This document shows positions 35,365-46,770 of a stretch of 64,000 bases of DNA, piece after piece; positions within the stretch are counted from its first letter, which is position 1, and each line of letters opens with the position of its first letter. The translations under genes and the position numbers were made by a program. The stretch is from Halisarca cf. caerulea (taxonomy: Eukaryota > Porifera > Demospongiae > Chondrillida > Halisarcidae), in assembly GCA_963170055.1 (NCBI GenBank), contig CAUJGJ010000313.1, positions 716,701 to 780,700 of the forward strand. The letters are read 5' to 3'. A model generated the notes under the pieces. That model searched no databases, had not been told where the DNA came from, and saw only the letters and a program-made list of their open reading frames with translations.

Positions 35365-36903
35365 GTGTTCCAACTGGAACGGTCTAAAGTTTACGTTTTT
35401 TGTCTTTTCTTAGTTCTAGCTTCACTCTCTTTGGGAGCCAAGAAAAGACCTGATTTTGTAGAGAAAGTAGATGACTTAAAGGCCTTCAAAAAGCTCATCA
35501 AAACCCGCTTGAGTGTTCTAGTTTTATTCTCTAACGGAGATGAGCCTGTTAAGAAATTCTATCCAATCTTTGAGAAGGTGGCATCAACCATAGCTGGTCA
35601 AGGGACGCTAATGTACGTCAACTGTAAGGAAAAGAAGAAAATATGCAAGAATTTGAAAGTTGTTCCCGACAAAGGAGGCTTCCTTCTTAAGCATTACATG
35701 AACGGGGAGTATCACAAGGAGTATGACAGGAGCTACACGGAAAAGTCCCTCCTCAACTTCATGTAGAATCCGTCTTCAGATGCTCCTTGGTCTGAAGACC
35801 CCTTATCTAAGGATGTGCAACATCTTGAAACAGTGGATGACTTTACGGGCTTGCTGAGCAAGACACCAAAACCAATCCTGGTAATGTTCTATGCCCCCTG
35901 GTGTGGTCACTGTAAAGCAATGAAACCTCACTTTGCGGAAGCAGCAACAGAACTGAAGAAAGAGGCTGTACTGGCTGGGATGGACGTTGAAAAACAGGAG
36001 CTTTATCCTCTACGACAGGCGCTCAACATCAGTGGATTCCCCACCCTTCACTACTATCTCAGGGGTGAGAAGGTGTACGACTATGGTGGTGGACGCACTA
36101 AGGAAGACATTATCAAGTGGATGAAGAACCCTACTGCGGCTCCTGCTAAAGAGGCGAGCGAGGAATCCTGGAGTGATGAAGAAAGTGAAGTCGTCCATCT
36201 CACGGAAGAGAACTTTGAGTCTGTTCTTTCCGAGAATCCTTCGGTGTTGGTGATGTTCTATGCCCCCTGGTGTGGGCACTGCAAAGCGATGAAACCACAT
36301 TATACAGAGGCTGCAGATCAGCTGAAGAAAGAAGGAGTGGAGGGGGTTTTGGCTGCAGTGGATGCCACACAAGCAAGAGGACTTGCCGAGAAGCACGGAG
36401 TCAAGGGCTTTCCAACTGTGAAGTACTTCAAGAATGGGGAGTATGTGTATGAGTATGGATTTGAACGCAAGACAGATGCACTAGTGGATTTCATGAAAGA
36501 CCCAAAAGAGCCTCCTCCTCCACCACCTCCCGAACCGGAATGGAGCGACACACCAAGTGAGGTGAACCACTTGGACGATGAGAATTTCAACAAGTTTTTT
36601 AAGAAGAAGAAGCACACTCTGGTGATGTTCTATGCTCCATGGTGCGGGCACTGCAAGGCAGCCAAGCCTCACTATATGTCAGCTGCTGAGGCATTCAAGG
36701 ACCACAAGAAGAAGGCCTTTGCAGCAGTTGACTGTACCAGGAGTAAGGACATCTGTTCAGAGTATGAAGTCCAAGGTTTTCCCACCTTCAAATATTTCTC
36801 CTACGGCAAGAAATTAGCAGACTACTCTGGTGGTCGCACAGAGGAAGACTTTAAGGAATTTATGGAGAGTCCAAAAGACTTCAGTCAACACACAGAGCTT
36901 TAA
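35365..36903 (+). CDS. PDIA5: PDIA5-like protein disulfide isomerase, intronless, one in-frame stop
   Basis: One continuous frame of about 512 codons interrupted only by TAG at 35764-35766. It starts at a GTG codon in the signal-peptide region (KVYVFCLFLVLASLSLGA); there is no ATG in frame and TGA lies just upstream at 35356. Next comes an N-terminal redox-inactive thioredoxin-like domain without CxxC (about residues 30-130). Three thioredoxin domains follow, each with APWCGHCK (near 35895, 36265 and 36640). The C-terminus HTEL is a KDEL-like ER retention signal. The domain order and length match PDIA5, an ER oxidoreductase for disulfide formation. A 5.9-kb TIR element ends 26 bp upstream and may have cut off the first exon or promoter. 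Stop plus missing ATG plus no introns could also mean a retrocopy, although no poly-A tail is seen. Confidence 0.85.
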
Positions 36904-36963
36904 ACAAATTTACTATCTTTTAGGTATTATTTGCCATTCTAAATATTACAATTTAATTTGTTG

Positions 36964-36980
36964 TGACGTCATTCACGTGA
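36964..36980 (+). promoter_or_regulatory. CRE-like and E-box sites upstream of the RS-domain gene
   Basis: TGACGTCA (36964-36971) followed by TCACGTGA (36973-36980) lies in the 102-bp gap between the PDIA5-like stop and the ATG at 37006. Both are full palindromic consensus sites (CREB/ATF and bHLH). A compact promoter is inferred. Confidence 0.5.
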
Positions 36981-37005
36981 ACAGCGTTTTGGAAACGTGG
37001 TGAAA

Positions 37006-39507
37006 ATGGCGGATGATTACTACAATGGAGGCCGTTATCGTGGTGGATCAAGGTATTTCGCTCGTTCTGTGTGAAATGTTCCTTTTACTGATTTTTAAGA
37101 GAGTAATACACATAGAAAGTGACCCAATGCTTACAAAGTGTATTGCCTGCCAAAACAGGGCAGATAAGCCAAGGGGGTACGCTTACAAAGTGACCCAACG
37201 CTTACAAAGTGCATTGCCTGCAAAACAGGGCAAACCTGCCAAGGGGGAACGCTTACAAAGTGACCCAACGCTTACAAAGTGCATTGCCTGCCAAAACCAG
37301 GTAGACCTGCCTAGGGGGTACGCTTACAAAGTGACCCAACACTTACAAAGTGCATTGCCTGTCGAAACAGGGTAGATCTGCCAAAGGGGTACGCTTACAA
37401 AGTGATCCAACGCTTACAAAGTGCACTGCCTTACTGAACAGGGCAAACCTGCCAAGGGGGTGCGCTTACAAAGTGACCCAACGCTTACAAAGTGCATTGC
37501 CTGCCAAAACAGGGCAAACCTGCCAAGGGGGTACGCTTACAAAGTGACCCAACGCTTACAAAGTGCATTGCCTGCCAAAACAGGGCAAACCTGTCAAGGG
37601 GGTGCGCTTACAAAGTGACCCAACGCTTACAAAGTGCATTGCCTGCCAAAACAGGGCAAACTTGCCAAGGGGGTATACGCTTACAAAGTGACCCAAGTGT
37701 AATTGTAAGTGTAATTGCTGGTATCACCTAAGATGTGGTGGACTGAAAAGGAAGGTTTCCACCAAAGCAACCTGCATGGAAATGTCCAAAGTGCAAACTT
37801 TAAGGCAGCTTACAACATTATAGGTATACACAACTGTGAAACTATTAATAAAAGAATCTTTATAATATGTAATAATCATTATACATCGCATTAAATAATT
37901 TATTAACATTATGGACTACATCTTTTTCAAACAATTTTAGTAAGCAATGAGCTTTGTAGGCGTTGGGTCACTTTGTAAGCGTACGCCTAGCAGGTGTGCC
38001 CTGTTTTGGCAGGCAATGCACTTTGTAAGCGTTGGGTCACTTTGTAAGCGTTCCCCCTTGGTAGGTTTGCCCTAGGCCTGTTTTGACAGGCAATGCACTT
38101 TGTAAGCGTTGGGTCACTTTGTAAGCGTACCCCCTTGGCAGGTTTGCCCTGTTTTGGCAGGCAATACACTTTGTAAGCGTTGGGTCACTTTGTAAGCATA
38201 CCGCCTTGGCAGGTTTGCCCTGTTTTGCAAGGCAATACACTTTGTAAGCGTTGGGTCACTTTGTAAGTGCACACCTTTGGCAGGTAATGCATTTTGTAAG
38301 CGTTGGGTCACTTTGTAAGCGTACCCCTTTGGCAGGTAATGCACTTTGTAAGCGTTGGGTCACTTTAATTTGTAAGCATACCCCCTTGGCAGGTTTGCCC
38401 TGTTTTGACAGGCAATGCACTTTGTAAGCGTTGGGTCACTTTGTAAGCGTACCCCCTTGGCAGGTTTGCCATGTTTTTTGGTAGGCAATGCACTTTGTAA
38501 GCGTTGGGTAGATATTTGAATTCTTTGAATAATAAAACATTAAGCTTACAACACCTGATGAACAACTAGCATTAACCTTGGCTTGCTGAAGCTTTCACCC
38601 ATATTTCTGTACCAATGCAGGTCTAGCGAGCCAGGCAAGAACTTCCTATCTTGTCGCTATCTTTCCATCTCAGTTGACAATGCAACATCTTTGGATCTCT
38701 CTTTTTACTATGCACTACTCCTATGTATGGTCACAAGGCTTATTAATAAATTTTGTAAGAATTCGAGTTCGCCATAGAATAGGGTCCTCAATTTTGACTA
38801 GTCCAAAGATCTTGCACCATATTATGGTAGGGCTATGTGTTCGCCCATAGATATACATATCTATGGTTTGCCCGAGTTTTGCCCTTTCTAAGTTATGTTT
38901 GGCCTCATGCATTGAATATATGTACGTAAAATATGTTTCGCCGCAGATGAATAATATGGAGGAGTGTTTTCATCTATTCATTTTTACCTTTATTTGTGTA
39001 ATTCCATGCCACATCACCTATTCCTGTTCAGCGGTCCGTTCATCATCCAGACCAGCCGCCATGTTTGAGGTGTGATATCTATAGGTATAAAATGGTTGAC
39101 CAAAGAATTTACAAGATTTTGAGTAGGATTTTATGGTTATGGTTGTGGCTGTGGTGGTTGTTTATACCAGGTGTTTAGTGAGGTGGCCTCAGGCTGAAGG
39201 CTTTCCAAGTTGAAATAATTAGTAGTCATGATTATAGCTGGTCTGGTTTCAATATGGTTTAGAACAGGCATAATGCAACTCATTGAGCCGCTGGTCCAGA
39301 TATGCATAGACTTAATGCTTTGGTGATGTGGTGTGTGTTGAGGTGGTGGTTATGTCATGTAGTTGCCATGGGTACAGGTCCCCATCTCCAAGAGGGAGAT
39401 CCCCTAGGAGGAGATCCTGGTCCAGATCATATGGGAAGAGGCAGTCCTATTCTCGATCTCTGAAACGATCATACTCTCGTTCATACTCACGCAGCCCGAC
39501 ATTCTAG
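37006..39507 (+). CDS. Short RS-domain (SR-like) protein gene, two coding exons seen
   Basis: Exon 1 is 37006-37052 (MADDYYNGGRYRGGS) with donor GTATTT. The last exon is 39378-39507 after acceptor GGTACAG. They join in phase to a 58-residue protein whose second half is an Arg/Ser-rich tail (RSPSPRGRSPRRRSWSRS ... YSRSYSRSPTF). RS tails bind splicing factors and are phosphorylated. Further internal exons or alternative ends are possible: an acceptor at about 38621 opens a frame in the same phase ending at about 38777. The 2.3-kb intron contains two inverted 71-bp minisatellite arrays. No RNA-recognition motif is seen, so a family name is not given. Confidence 0.7.
37093..37697 (+). repeat. 71-bp minisatellite, direct arm
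   Basis: About 8.5 copies of a 71-bp unit: CTTACAAAGTGACCCAACGC, TTACAAAGTGCATTGCCTGC, CAAAACAGGGCAAACCTGCC, AAGGGGGTACG. It lies in the RS-gene intron. The period is not divisible by three, so all frames drift. Confidence 0.95.
37698..37933. other. Spacer between the two inverted 71-bp arrays
   Basis: 236 bp of unrelated AT-rich sequence; no gene or repeat seen. It forms the loop of the inverted arrangement. Confidence 0.6.
37934..38513 (-). repeat. 71-bp minisatellite, inverted arm
   Basis: About 8 copies of the same unit in the opposite orientation, with several deleted or shortened units near 38270-38370. Confidence 0.95.
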
Positions 39508-39510
39508 CTA

Positions 39511-39580
39511 GGCGAAGCTAGGGTAGGTAAAATGTATTACATTTATTATGCATTACATTTTACCTACCCTAGCTTTAGTT
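39511..39580. repeat. Hairpin just after the RS-gene stop
   Basis: Arms of about 22 bases (AAGCTAGGGTAGGTAAAATG and its inverse) around a 20-base spacer, starting about 7 bp after the stop codon. It could be a 3' UTR structure or a tiny MITE. Confidence 0.7.
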
Positions 39581-39589
39581 GGAGCTTTT

Positions 39590-40130
39590 AAAAGTTAAGA
39601 AGAGAATTTTAGAGTAGTCGCGTCTTTACGCGCTGAAGTCCTCTCTTTTTACTGTGAGTATTTGCCACCATGATGGTGCTTTCTATCTATAGTATGGTCA
39701 ACAGAGTTCACGTAACTCGATTATGTTGCAACTACAATCCTCTTGTCAACAACCTAGACCTGTTAACTAATCAGTACTTGGCGTTAATCTAGGCGTTCGG
39801 TGAAGATGTCTGTTTAATACCATCTAGCGGTTTCGGATTTTCCTTGACCAATCCCGTGATGGGAGGTTTCCAATGAACATCCGTTACTGCTCTGCCCAGT
39901 GCTACTGATGAAGGGTGGAATTCCCAGAAAAGGCCTTATAGCACATTGGCAAAACAGCGATGCTTCGTCTCTGGTTAACGTGGTTAGTACATTTTACCAA
40001 CACATTATCAGAGTCCACAGCATATAATTATTGATTTCATGCCTTTATTTCCACCATGAGCTCATACATCGCAATTTTACCCGACAATCAACTTATATAT
40101 AAGTCCACATTTTATGACTGCACCAGCTAG
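39590..40130. other. No gene recognised
   Basis: Unique-looking sequence. Checked for U1, U3, U5 and U6 features; none fits. Confidence 0.4.
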
Positions 40131-40132
40131 AT

Positions 40133-40252
40133 CTTGGTGTATGTCCGTCATGACGAACATACACCAAGGGCAAGACAGTGCCACCACATCATATTATGCT
40201 TTTCAAATTGTGACTGAAAAGCATAATATGATGACTCTAGCACTGTCTTGCG
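40133..40252. repeat. Two adjacent hairpins
   Basis: A first hairpin at about 40133-40170 has CTTGGTGTATGT arms around 12 bases. The second at 40171-40252 has nested arms: GCAAGACAGTGC outside and ATCATATTATGCTTTTCA inside, with small asymmetric gaps and a 9-base loop. Confidence 0.85.
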
Positions 40253-40676
40253 AGTACATGCACTTTGCGTACATCTATTTATATTGATCATCAACATAGC
40301 CCATGTAATAGATAGCAATTATTGACCTTATTAATTGAATAACAGGGGCGGCGGAACAAGGGGGGCAGGGGGGGCTTAAGCCCCTCCACTCTGCAGAATA
40401 GAGGGGCATAGCCCCCCCCCCCCACTTTAATCCAAGACTGAAAAAAAAAACTCCAGAATTATCAAAGTTGGATACTTGGCCAAAGGACCTCTGATATATA
40501 TTACTAGGAATAATACAAACTAAACAATAATTAGTAATATGAATAGTTTACCTCAAAATACTCCAATCTCGAAAGCGAACACTATGGAATTATTGTTCCC
40601 GTGTATAGAACTACCATTTTATTCAATACGAAATCCGCCATTTTGATTCGTTGAAGGCGCGCACGCATGGAAGACT

Positions 40677-43093
40677 ATGGCAAAGCGGCCAGTTCAACAA
40701 GATTTACTTGCGCTGTGGTCAAAGGGAAATAGCGTTAACGAAGGGACTGCGAAGAGGAATAAGGAAGATGTCCATAACTGTGAAGTGTCTAGCAGCACTA
40801 GCAATGTGGTAGAAGATCTCAGTCTTTCAGATTCTGAAGAAGTTGACTCAGCAGTGGAAGACAATACACCCAAAGACTGTGCACATGAAACTGCTCAGAA
40901 TAGATCCCAATCTGTAGCAACTCCATCTGAATGCACAAGACAATGCTGTTCCACTGATGAGATGGCTTATCAACCAACAGACAAAGCTATACTAGCAGGA
41001 TTGGCAGCAAAGAAGAGAAACTTCCAACCTAATTGGTATCAGCAGTATTCTTGGCTAACCATCTGTACAACTCAACAAAAGGCATTCTGCCTTTACTGCA
41101 GGTGGGCTATACAAAGCAGAAGGTAATCACATTTAGCAAACTGGGAGACAAGGCATTCACTGAAAGTGGATTCTCAAACTGGAAAAAAGGGCTTGAAAAA
41201 TTCAAGGTGCATGATGGATCCCATTCTCACAGAGAAGCTAAACTAAAGTGGTCAGCTCGCGGGAAGCAAACCATATTGCTGTACAATTAAATTCACAAAT
41301 GGAGCAACTTCAAAGGGATCGCAGGGAGGGTCTGTTGGCACAGTTGGCAGGAATACGCTTTCTTGCACGTCAAGGTCTTGCTTTGCGAGGGCATGGCCCA
41401 TCAGAAGGCAACTTGAATCAGTTGCTACTGATGCAGAGTAATACCAATGTTATAGTTAAAAAGTGGATCAAAAAGAATAGTTACACTTCACATGATGCAG
41501 TGACTGAGCAGATTTGTATACTAGGTCAGACATTGTTGCGCACTCTTCTAGCAAAAATGAAAGAAGGAATTGGCCCAACATGGTACTCTATTATTGCTGA
41601 TGAGGCCACAGATGTTGTCAACAGTGAACAGTTAAATCTTTCCATTCGTTGGGTTGATGATAGCTACGAGATACGTGAAGATCCTGTAGGCCTCTTCAGG
41701 GTGCCTGACACGAAGGCAGAGACTCTGTTCACCGTAATCAAGGACATCCTTTTACGATGTAATCTCCCACTACAGCTATGCCGTGGACAGGCGTATGATG
41801 GAGCGGCGAACATGCAAGGGAAAATATCAGGAGTAGCAACATGAGTTAAGATGGAATGCCCTGCTGCAGTTGCAATTCATTGTTGTGCTCATTCCTTGAA
41901 TTTATGCCTGCAAGATATCGGAAGGAAACTGATCTGTCTGAGAGATGCCCTGGACACAGTCAGGGAGATTACCAACCTAATTTGTTTTTCTCCCAAGAGG
42001 ACAACTTTATTCTCATCCCTGCTGCAGCAAGCCAGTACCCCAGAGTCTGCTGTAAGGCTTAAACCATTATGTCCAACACGCTGGACAGCACGTACAGGTA
42101 CTGTGAATGCCATCATCAAGGATTATGGCATTTTACTAGAAGCTTTGGAAGAAATCCAGCAAACTACACGTGACGACCATGGCTTGAAGGCTGGTGGCTT
42201 GTTACATGCCTTAAACCAATTCAGTACACTATTCGGCCTAAAGTTAAGTCATCTTTTATACAGTGCTGCAGAAACTGTCTCCCTAACCCTGCAAAGAAAG
42301 GATATCACACTGCAAGATGCCTTATGTGCAGTTGAAGTTGCCACATCATATTATAGGCGACTTCGGTCAGAAGAATAATTTGATCAATTTTATGACAGAA
42401 CGGTTGTACTAGCAGAAGATTACCACATTGGACAGCCAGTATTACCTAGAAATAGACGAAGGCCGGCACGGTTGGATAGTGGAAGTGCTCAGCATACGTT
42501 TCCTACTCCAAAAGCTTATTTTCGCCAGATGTACTTTGAGGCATGTGATCTTCTTACTGGTGCTTTGGAGGAGAGATTCAGCAGTCAGCGCGTTTCATCC
42601 GTATTGGTATTGGAGACTATATTATTAAGGGCAGCAAATGGTGAGGACTGTGATAGCCAAATTAAGGAATTGCAGGCAACCTGCTTTAAGGATGATTTAT
42701 CCCCATCTGATTTGGCCAAGCATCTACCACTTCTGCAGGATGTCATCAAGAAGGGAACCCCCATGGTAAAGAGAGTTACATCCATTCACACTATATGTGA
42801 AGCACTCAATTAATTCCTGTAAATTGTACAAGGACATGTTGCCCTCAGTACACAATCTTTTACGATTGTACCTTACCATCCCTCTATCATCTGCCACATC
42901 AGAGAGAGCATTTTCAGCCCTCAGACGTATATTAACCTATTTGCGATCCACAATGACTGAACAAAGACTGAATAACTGCCTACTCCTGCATGTTCACAAG
43001 GACTTGACCGACTCACTTGACTTAGTAGATGCAGCCAAAGAATTTACAGCTAAGAATAGTGACCGTAGGAAATTCTTTGGACACTTTCAATAG
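40677..43093 (+). pseudogene. hAT transposase, ZMYM1-like, disrupted
   Basis: The reading frame runs 40677-41110, 41110-41260, 41260-42810 and 42800-43093 with three frame changes, plus TGA at 41842-41844 and TAA at 42376-42378. Domains: a TTF-type zinc finger (FQPNWYQQYSWL, FCLYC, GFSNWKKGLEKFKVHDGS); a DUF4371-like RNase H core (TWYSIIADEATDV with the first Asp, LCRGQAYDGAANM with the second, AIHCCAHSLNLCLQD); and the C-terminal hAT dimerisation region (PLSSATSERAFSALRRI). Length and order are normal for the family. With five breaks it cannot encode an active enzyme in this copy. Its ends could still be moved by a related enzyme. Confidence 0.88.
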
Positions 43094-43164
43094 TAATATT
43101 ATGATCGCTGCTTATCACATTGTGTGTGTTATGTATGATGTATTTGATGTGTGTTCTATGATTA

Positions 43165-43195
43165 TACTTAATTAACGTATACGTTAATTAAGCAT
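43165..43195. repeat. Perfect AT-rich palindrome
   Basis: A 26-bp perfect palindrome centred on CGTATACG within the 3' part of the hAT element. Confidence 0.8.
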
Positions 43196-43511
43196 AAGGC
43201 CTATGCACCTATTGAGGCTTCCATGAATGCATGACATTGTGTTTATTCTTCATAAAGTGCAGTTAACAGTTAGCAGAGTAATTCAACAAACTGACCTCAA
43301 TTTGTGGCAAACTATCAAGGTTGCACTACTTACAGGAAATTTCCATTACAGTTACTATTTTAGGACTAGACCTAGTTGGGCAGAATCCAGAGCCCCCCCA
43401 CTTTGCAACATGTGCCGCCGCCCCTGAATAAGATGGATCTATTGCATTATTGCCCAACAACAGATTTCACCATGGACATATTTCAAGGTGTTGTGACCCA
43501 TCCTGGGCCTT

Positions 43512-43976
43512 AATAGGGTGTATATATAACATGTTCTGAAGTAAATGTGAATATTCTGATTTGGCCTGTAGCCAAAACTGCTAACTTTCATACTGTTTTC
43601 ATAACAAATCTGCAGGGATTGTTGTAAACAAGCATATTGTTATGCAAAACAGCCTTGTTTTTAGCAAGGTATGTTGAAAAGCAATTAAAAGAATGTTGTC
43701 AAAACTTTGCAAATGTTGGGCCAATAACAATTTCCATTTTAGCTTGTTTTCTCACAAGTGCATGATAATTCACAGGTTATTGCCCTATCACCAGCAAACT
43801 CAAACAGGATTTCACAAATTTGTGATTTAGCAATTAGGGCTGCTGATTATTATCACAAATTTGTGAAAAAGTCACTGTTTGTTGTTTGTGGTTGCATGTT
43901 TTTGGTCAAAAACATTAATTTTTTGGTGAGTTTAAATCAGAATCTTCACGTTTACTTCAGAACATGTTATATGTAA
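43512..43976. mobile_element. MITE with about 42-bp inverted ends
   Basis: ATATAACATGTTCTGAAGTA at the left and its inverse at the right continue to about 42 bp with three mismatches. The interior has several CACAAATTTGTGA-like small palindromes. It lies between the hAT and piggyBac elements and has no coding capacity. Confidence 0.75.
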
Positions 43977-44084
43977 ATAAATATTAACCCTTTATCGTTC
44001 ACGAGCCACTATAGTGGCTCACCCTACAGTCGTTCGCATTTCCGCTCCTTTTTGGGCCGCCGGAAGGCGGCCCTATATTGTTTT

Positions 44085-44134
44085 TACTTTCACCGGAAGT
44101 GTCCGGAACGTCCGGAACGATGTCTATATATATA

Positions 44135-44182
<48 letters not shown>

Positions 44183-44390
44183 AACAACATGGCGGACGCA
44201 AAGTCGGTGCGTAATCTTTCGACTATATTTCGGTAAAATTCATTCGCTCGCTTCTGATTTTATCAGCGAAGAGTCTTTTCGATCAGAAGAGTTCTTCGAA
44301 GACGATTTCCAAGCGATTCGAGTTTCCAGGGCCGTGGGCGGCCCACGAGTTTTTTAAACTCGAATCGCTTGTTCCGATTTTATTTTAAAT
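44085..44390. repeat. Repeat Z, copy 1, with (TA)n and hairpin
   Basis: A 300-bp block: CACCGGAAGTGTCCGGAACG, a TA microsatellite (44125-44180), a short ATG frame starting MADAKSV, and a hairpin with AAGCGATTCGAGTTT arms. It recurs in inverse orientation at 50140-50460. Confidence 0.7.
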
Positions 44391-44643
44391 GGACGGCAGA
44401 TACTATGAAGTGTAACTTGTCTTTTGTACAAGTTTCATAGCCATAGACTACTTTATAAATCTGTGGAACACTGTAAAAGAGTACAAGTATGCGACAATGT
44501 ACGGAATAATCATCGCAATTTCCGGAAGAACGCAGGCACACGCAGCAACAAAATGGCTATGTGTAGTAATTGATTGTATACAAAAGTAGCAAAAAAACAG
44601 TTTTTAAGCTATTGTAGGTTAGAATAAAGTTTTAGTTAGTTAC

Positions 44644-46770
44644 TTAATCAGCCGGAGAATTCTTCATGTGGAATATCCAATAGCACGGAGTGATACAGAG
44701 TGGAACTGGATCTTCCGCGTTACAAGAACGACAGCCGTAGCTTGTTCTCTTTCTAGTAGAATCTTTGCTGCAGATCACGCACTGGCGAGCCTTTGAAAGA
44801 TGATCCGGGAAGTGCGCTTCGTTGAATCTCCGAGAAGGAGGAGCGTCTAAGGACCGCCGGCCTTTCTTTTCCCGTGAAGAATGAGCAGTCAACAATTCAG
44901 TAGCCAGTTCCAAAATGAAATCTTTCATCCGCTGCTTGGGAGAGTTCGGGTTTCTTTGATGAAGGAGGTAAGCATTTACCATGCTTATGTCTACAAGGAA
45001 GTAAAAGAGGCGATGCCACCCCTTTCTCGACCGTCTACTGCACGAATAGGACTTCCTTCGGGCATCAGCCAAGTCAACTCCCCCCATGTAAGTGTTGTAT
45101 AGTCCTTCACTGACTGGGGACAGGCTATTGGTGCTCTGCTTCCGTCTTTACTTCGCCTGTTAACGGTTGTTTGCAGAGAAGGAGACGTGATGGTGTTTAT
45201 CAGGGAGACTACTTTATTGTCCTTCCACATCAGGCATTCTACCTGGCCGTTTGACACAATTACAGACTCGTGCTCGCCTCTCTTCAATGTTTTGTTTAGT
45301 CTTGCTCCATCCAGTTCGACTTTTGGCCAGTTTTTTCGATTTGTGCGAGCAGTAGCACAGCAATATGTCCGTTTAGAGAGGAGCACCTCTGCAATTCGAA
45401 CGCTTGAGAAGTAATTATCAAAATACAAAAAGAATCCTTTCTCGAGAAAGGGATTGGCAAGGGTCAGAATGACTTTCTCTCCAAGACCGTATTCTGTCGT
45501 TTCGCTGGCCCCTGTGTAAATGTTGAAGTCCAGAATGTAGCCTGTCTGTGCATCGCAAATGCACCAAACTTTGTATCCTCTTTTGGTTGGTTTGTTCGGC
45601 ATGTATTGTTTCAGGGTGGATTGCCCCTTGTAGCCAATCATGGCTTCATCGATGGACAGCTGTCTTCCCGGGTTATTTAGTTTCAGGCTGTTTTTACGAA
45701 TTATGGAAATCAATGGGCGCAACTTGTGGAGTTTGTCAAAGTTCGGCTCCCCTCGAGGTACAGCGGTTGTGTTATCGTTTAGATGTAGGTGTCGTAACAG
45801 GACCTTGAATCTTTTGATTGGCATACCACTGATGATGCCAGGAGCACCCAGCAATGGATTTGTGGACCAATAATCTTCTACCTGAGGAAGTCTGTGGATT
45901 CCCATTGCAATTAGGACACCAAGGAATTGCTGGATTTCCTCCTTATTTGTGTCAACCCAGTTGTATCCATCTCCAGGAGGATTTTGCCGTGCGTATTCAT
46001 TAGTTTCACTTACAATTAAATCACATGTATCCTCTCCGAACACGAGATGAAAAAATTCAAGTGCGGTTGCATCACTTGACAGCGTTATTGTTGGTCCAAT
46101 TTGCAAGTTGAATGTACACGGATTGAAGGGCATTGCACTGCATTCACTAGGTTGTGAACAGGTTTCAGTCCCTGTTGCAGCAGTTTCAACTTGCAAAGTA
46201 TCGTCATCCATGTGAGGAAGGGAGATAGTTGGCGTTGTGGCATAAAAACACTCATTAGTCTCAAGGTGGGTGATGGAATCAGACTCCAACACGGTTGTTG
46301 TCGCTGTGTCATCGACTTCAGATGTCTCAGGAGTACCAGTTGGTAGATCCGGAAGTTGATGGACAGTATGTAAACACTCATTAGTCTCAAGGTGGGAGAT
46401 GGAATCAGACTCCAACACGGTTGTTGTCGCTGTGTCATTGACTTCAGATGTTTCAGGAGTACCAGTTGGTAGATCCGGAAGTTGATGGACAGTATTTGAC
46501 ACTTCTTGTTCAATCTCTGTATTGTGTAACATAGTATGTAGCTAGGTAATTTTTGCAATGTGTATTATATAATATTGATTCAATTTTTTGGCACTCACCA
46601 TTGCTATCATCTATATTGTCCTGTGCAATGGTTAGTGGGTCCATCAGATCGCTAAAGTCTAATTCCTCTGGTTCATCTTCCCCTTCTGAGTCAAACCAAT
46701 CGCTGTTGTCGTTTGTACAGACATCTAGAGCTGTTTGAAGGCTAACCCGACGTTTCTTTGGGTTGGACAT
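44644..46770 (-). CDS. piggyBac transposase (PGBD-like), two exons, one frameshift
   Basis: Exon 1 is 46770-46602 (MSNPKKRRVSLQTALDVC) with donor GTGAGT. Exon 2 starts after TACACAATACAG near 46519; the join is in phase. Exon 2 carries a duplicated acidic N-terminal block of about 42 residues (HQLPDLPTGTPETSEV appears twice). The piggyBac core follows: FLGVLIAMGIHRLPQVEDYW, QLSIDEAMIGYKG (first Asp region), FLYFDNYFSS (second Asp) and, after a frameshift near 45095, GGVDLADARRKSYS (third Asp). The C-terminal RING/PHD-like Cys finger is CVICSKDSTRKRTSYGCRSC. Only the one shift (near 45095) breaks the frame. Relatives cut and paste at TTAA. Confidence 0.9.

Larger units (their letters stand above)
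40343..43426 (+). mobile_element. hAT element (TTF/DUF4371 type), decayed
   Basis: The ends are CAGGGGCGGCGGAACA and its near inverse TGTGCCGCCGCCCCTG. AATAA directly precedes and follows, a 5-bp duplication as in the hAT5 group rather than the usual 8 bp. The interior has one transposase gene with several breaks. Confidence 0.85.

Noticed and set aside
39600..39990. Possible snRNA or snoRNA downstream of the RS gene
   Set aside because: No match to U1, U3, U5 or U6 core motifs and no convincing C/D or H/ACA box arrangement by eye.
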